From Erysipelothrix sp. (GTDB lineage: Bacteria > Bacillota_I > Bacilli_A > Erysipelotrichales > Erysipelotrichaceae), in assembly GCA_012520695.1 (NCBI GenBank), contig JAAYNU010000042.1:1-6638 (forward strand): a stretch of DNA of 6,638 nucleotides, given 5' to 3'. Of this stretch, positions 4,233-6,638 are shown in pieces. Both the position numbers and the translations under genes were made by a program. How positions within the stretch are numbered: position 1 is the stretch's first letter; every line of letters starts with the position of its first letter. The notes under the pieces are model-generated. The model made no database searches. It saw only the letters and a program-made list of their open reading frames with translations, and was not told the DNA's origin.

Positions 4233-6086
4233 CTAAGCCTCATTCTCCTCTAATTCCATCATAATCTCCGACCACTGTGCTTCACGAGTTTTAATTTCAT
4301 TGTGAATATCATCAATGACAGAATTTACTTCATTCATCTTTTCAAAATCATGGTAAATATCAGGGTCAAATCGTGACTCACGATGCACCTCAAGATCCTC
4401 ATACAGCTCAAGGAGTTCCTCCTCGAGTTTTTTTGCGAGTCTTTGTTGACGCTTCACGTTCACATAGACCTCTTTTGAGGTTTCTTTAACCTGACGAACC
4501 GTTTCTTTATTTTCTTCAATAACTTCTGTCATGCTTTTTTCAGTATGTTCAATAACACCATCTTTAATCAACCAGATATCGGTTGCGAGCTTCTCAATAA
4601 AATAACGGTCATGAGACACAAACAACATGGTACCATTGTAGTCAGCCAGTGCTTTTTCAAGCGCTTCCTTACCTTGAATATCAAGGTGGTTGGTAGGCTC
4701 ATCAAGCACAAGGAAGTTATCATGCTGAAGCATTAACTTCACAAGCGATAAACGAACTCGCTCACCCCCAGATAAAACAGAGACACTTTTGAAGACATCT
4801 TCTCCTTTGAAGAGAAATCTTCCCAGTGAACTTCTTATTTGAGTGTGGTCCAGTTCAGGAAACTCATCCCAAACCTCTTCTAAGACGGTTTTATCCATCA
4901 CAAAGTCGAGAAGTTGTTGGTCAAAATAACCCATTTGAATTTGATGCCCTAAAAGCATTTCTCCACCCAATGGTTTAAGTCTTCCCGCTACAGTTTTAAG
5001 AAGCGTCGACTTACCAGTTCCATTATCCCCAACAATCGCAATGCGACGTTGGCGGTTTACCGTTTCAGTGACTGAAAATAAGGGTTTATCATAGCCCACT
5101 TCCAGTTCATTGAGTAAGAGAACATCCTTACCACCACGAATACTGGTTGTGAACTCTGCCTTAAACTCACGCTTATGATCATCTTTTTCTTCTAAGCGAT
5201 CCATACGGTCGAGATACTTAATCTTCGACTGCGCGAAAGCTGCCTTACTTTTCTTATATCTGAATTTCTCAATCAGTGCTTCAAGGCGATCGATTTCTTT
5301 TTTCTGATTCGCAACCTTAACGTTGTGAGATGCGATTGCTACTTCTTTTAGTTTAATATATCCTGAATAATTACTTTGATAACGCGTAGCTACTTTATCC
5401 TCAATCTCAATCAATACATTACACACACGATCCAAGAACAAACGGTCATGGGATACAACAACGAGTGCGCCCTCATAACTTGCAAGATACCCTTCTAACC
5501 ATTCAATGGTTGAAATATCAAGATGGTTGGTTGGCTCATCTAGGAATAAGATATCCGGTTTACTCAGCAGTAAACGAATGAACGCAAGGCGCGTTACTTG
5601 TCCCCCAGAGAAAGTACCCAATGAGCGGTCTAAGTCGCTTGGACTGAAATTAAACTTTGTCAGAAACGTATTAATTTCTGTCTCATACGTATAACCCCCG
5701 CGCTGAATGAATTCCGTTTGAACACGATCATATTGCTCGAGTATTTTATCAGAGTGATCTGTTTGCATGGTTTCCTCAATGACATTGAGTCGTTTCTTCA
5801 GTGCGAATACATCAACGAACACTTCATCAAAGAATTGTCTTACACTGACATCTTCCTCACCAATGTGAATCTGATCCAGGAATCCCTTACGAACGCCTGA
5901 TCGCCAAAATACATCACCACTATCGAGGGATTCATCCCCTTGTAGCACGCGAAAAAGTGTTGTTTTACCAACACCGTTTGCTCCAATAAGCGCAACGCGC
6001 TCACCTCTTTTTACAAGTACGTTTAAATTATCAAAGAGATCCTGAGATTCGAATGATTTACTCGCATTTCTAACCTGTACAATCAT
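4233..6086 (-). CDS. ABC-F family ATPase, YdiF-like
   Basis: This 617-residue protein has two ABC ATPase domains and no membrane segment, the layout of ABC-F ribosome-associated factors. In domain 1 the Walker A is GANGVGKTT (35-43), the signature FSGGQ (159-163), the Walker B/E motif FLDEPTNHLD (181-190) and the switch SHDR (212-215). In domain 2 the corresponding motifs are GDNGTGKST (353-361), LSGGE (438-442), LDEPTNHLD (461-469) and SHDR (491-494). Between the domains a basic helical linker (about 245-310, with KKSKAAFAQSK) is the part that contacts P-site tRNA in this family. A charged coiled coil (about 520-617) ends the protein. From memory, overall pattern and length match the YdiF group best. 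Such proteins act on stalled or antibiotic-bound ribosomes, but the job of this one is not shown. It starts at ATG 6086, 8 nt after the stop of the upstream amidase-like gene, with an AGGTGA site overlapping that stop. Only 3 bp separate its stop from the phosphoesterase stop. Confidence 0.95.
   Translation of the reverse strand: MIVQVRNASKSFESQDLFDNLNVLVKRGERVALIGANGVGKTTLFRVLQGDESLDSGDVFWRSGVRKGFLDQIHIGEEDVSVRQFFDEVFVDVFALKKRLNVIEETMQTDHSDKILEQYDRVQTEFIQRGGYTYETEINTFLTKFNFSPSDLDRSLGTFSGGQVTRLAFIRLLLSKPDILFLDEPTNHLDISTIEWLEGYLASYEGALVVVSHDRLFLDRVCNVLIEIEDKVATRYQSNYSGYIKLKEVAIASHNVKVANQKKEIDRLEALIEKFRYKKSKAAFAQSKIKYLDRMDRLEEKDDHKREFKAEFTTSIRGGKDVLLLNELEVGYDKPLFSVTETVNRQRRIAIVGDNGTGKSTLLKTVAGRLKPLGGEMLLGHQIQMGYFDQQLLDFVMDKTVLEEVWDEFPELDHTQIRSSLGRFLFKGEDVFKSVSVLSGGERVRLSLVKLMLQHDNFLVLDEPTNHLDIQGKEALEKALADYNGTMLFVSHDRYFIEKLATDIWLIKDGVIEHTEKSMTEVIEENKETVRQVKETSKEVYVNVKRQQRLAKKLEEELLELYEDLEVHRESRFDPDIYHDFEKMNEVNSVIDDIHNEIKTREAQWSEIMMELEENEA
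4407..4434 (+). terminator. Terminator-like hairpin for the plus strand inside the ABC-F gene
   Basis: On the plus strand CTCAAGGAG, loop TTC and CTCCTCGAG form a 9-bp stem with one A-C mismatch, followed by seven T residues (4428-4434). It lies about 180 bp past the phosphoesterase stop and could end that transcript. On the other strand the same bases encode KKLEEELLEL of the ABC-F coiled coil, so the structure may also be a by-product of a Lys/Glu/Leu-rich segment. Confidence 0.45.
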
Positions 6087-6090
6087 ACAT

Positions 6091-6096
6091 TCACCT
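6091..6096 (-). promoter_or_regulatory. ABC-F ribosome binding site overlapping the upstream stop codon
   Basis: On the minus strand AGGTGA starts within the TAG stop (6097-6095) of the amidase-like gene and precedes the ATG at 6086. Ribosomes ending the first gene sit on the start site of the second, so translation of the two is probably coupled. Confidence 0.7.
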
Positions 6097-6638
6097 ATTC
6101 AATTCCTAAGCCCGATAGAATCCCTTCATACGTCGCTTCAATGATTGCTTCCTTTTCATTTTTCCATGTAGCAAATGTTTCATCATCGTTTAAATATCCG
6201 TATTCAACGACCACAATCTGCATACCTTTACGAATATCCTTCGCAAAGCCATTTAATTCTTTAAAATCTTCATTAATTCCTGCTCCTGTAAACTTACCAC
6301 CGGTTTCTCGGATGATGTTCATCAGGTCAAGATTATCCACAAGCTGAGTACGATAAACACCATCGATGTTATGTCCCGATGAATAATTTGATGCTTTTAA
6401 ACTCGTTTGTTCATTCAGTGCTTTCATAATAGAAGTCGCAATACGATTACTCGAGAAATTAGAGTAAATCATGGTTGCTCCGACATCTGATTTATAACCT
6501 GAGTAGAGTAAATTCAACTGAATATAATACTTAGCATCTGCTTCGTATCCCCTCGCAATCCGCCCATCTTCACCAAAAACATTAATGGGTATTTCATTAT
6601 CCCTTAAGACTAAAATTCTAAGCCCTTTAGCTTCAAGT
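6095..6638 (-). CDS. N-acetylmuramoyl-L-alanine amidase-like protein, partial (amidase_3 type)
   Basis: The frame is open to the right edge, so the N-terminus lies outside; about 180 residues are visible. A TTG codon at 6515-6517 is not the true start, because the family-like sequence continues upstream of it. The order of segments fits the amidase_3 (LytC/CwlC) fold: an early strand ILVLRDNE, then a strand in place of the usual SIHxN (YYIQLN, 6509-6526), GATMIYSN, a helix with SNRIATSIMKAL, and finally VVVEYGYLND with Glu at 6203-6205, the position of the catalytic Glu. A C-terminal helix (EAIIEATYEGILSGLG) matches the usual end. Active members cut the amide bond between muramic acid and L-Ala in peptidoglycan. 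Here the third zinc ligand position appears to be Gln (CAG at 6518-6520) in place of His, so activity is uncertain. About 35 extra residues lie before the Glu motif. The gene is coupled to the ABC-F gene. Any export signal would be off the window. Confidence 0.7.
   Translation of the reverse strand, partial: LEAKGLRILVLRDNEIPINVFGEDGRIARGYEADAKYYIQLNLLYSGYKSDVGATMIYSNFSSNRIATSIMKALNEQTSLKASNYSSGHNIDGVYRTQLVDNLDLMNIIRETGGKFTGAGINEDFKELNGFAKDIRKGMQIVVVEYGYLNDDETFATWKNEKEAIIEATYEGILSGLGIE

Noticed and set aside
6515..6517. TTG as the start of the amidase-like gene
   Set aside because: The frame stays open to the window edge and the family-like sequence continues upstream, so this codon is an internal Leu.

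Overview
The window looks like chromosomal DNA of a low-GC Gram-positive bacterium (Bacillota). The base composition is AT-rich, ribosome binding sites are strong (GGAGG or AGGAG), promoters are TTGnnn/TATAAT-like, intrinsic terminators are clear, and the gene families fit this group. These include a PPi-type phosphofructokinase, a YdiF-like ABC-F protein, a DUF2871 membrane protein and a peptidoglycan amidase-like protein. An Erysipelotrichia-like host is a plausible guess but cannot be settled from this sequence alone. I see no CRISPR array, tRNA, rRNA or complete mobile element.

Layout, left to right. (1) At 76-855 (minus) lies a fragment of a repetitive Gram-positive surface protein: the end of one repeat domain, one full domain, a proline-rich PPVVT stalk and a degraded wall-sorting tail. 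It has no proper start and appears to be a gene remnant. (2) At 990-2201 (minus) is an intact PPi-type 6-phosphofructokinase gene with its own terminator and promoter. (3) The 188-bp divergent intergenic region 2202-2389 holds the pfp promoter (minus) and the tetR promoter (plus), plus three repeat structures: a 20-bp inverted repeat over the pfp -35 box, a 12-bp direct repeat, and a 15-bp palindrome over the tetR -10 box. (4) At 2390-3330 (plus) is a two-gene operon, a TetR-family regulator overlapping a four-helix DUF2871 membrane protein by one base (TAATG), closed by a perfect intrinsic terminator. (5) At 3408-4229 (plus) is a calcineurin-like metallophosphoesterase with its own extended -10 promoter. 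(6) At 4233-6638 (minus), converging on it with only 3 bp between stop codons, is a translationally coupled pair: an amidase_3-like protein whose N-terminus lies beyond the window, then an ABC-F ATPase.

Most genes are housekeeping. The least understood unit is the TetR-DUF2871 operon, which looks autoregulated and carries conserved-looking membrane histidines. The other points worth a second look are a His-to-Gln change at a presumed zinc-ligand position of the amidase-like protein, a non-canonical GNRD motif in the phosphoesterase, and a terminator-like hairpin that doubles as coding sequence for the ABC-F coiled coil. I do not see convincing evidence for a wholly new multi-gene system.
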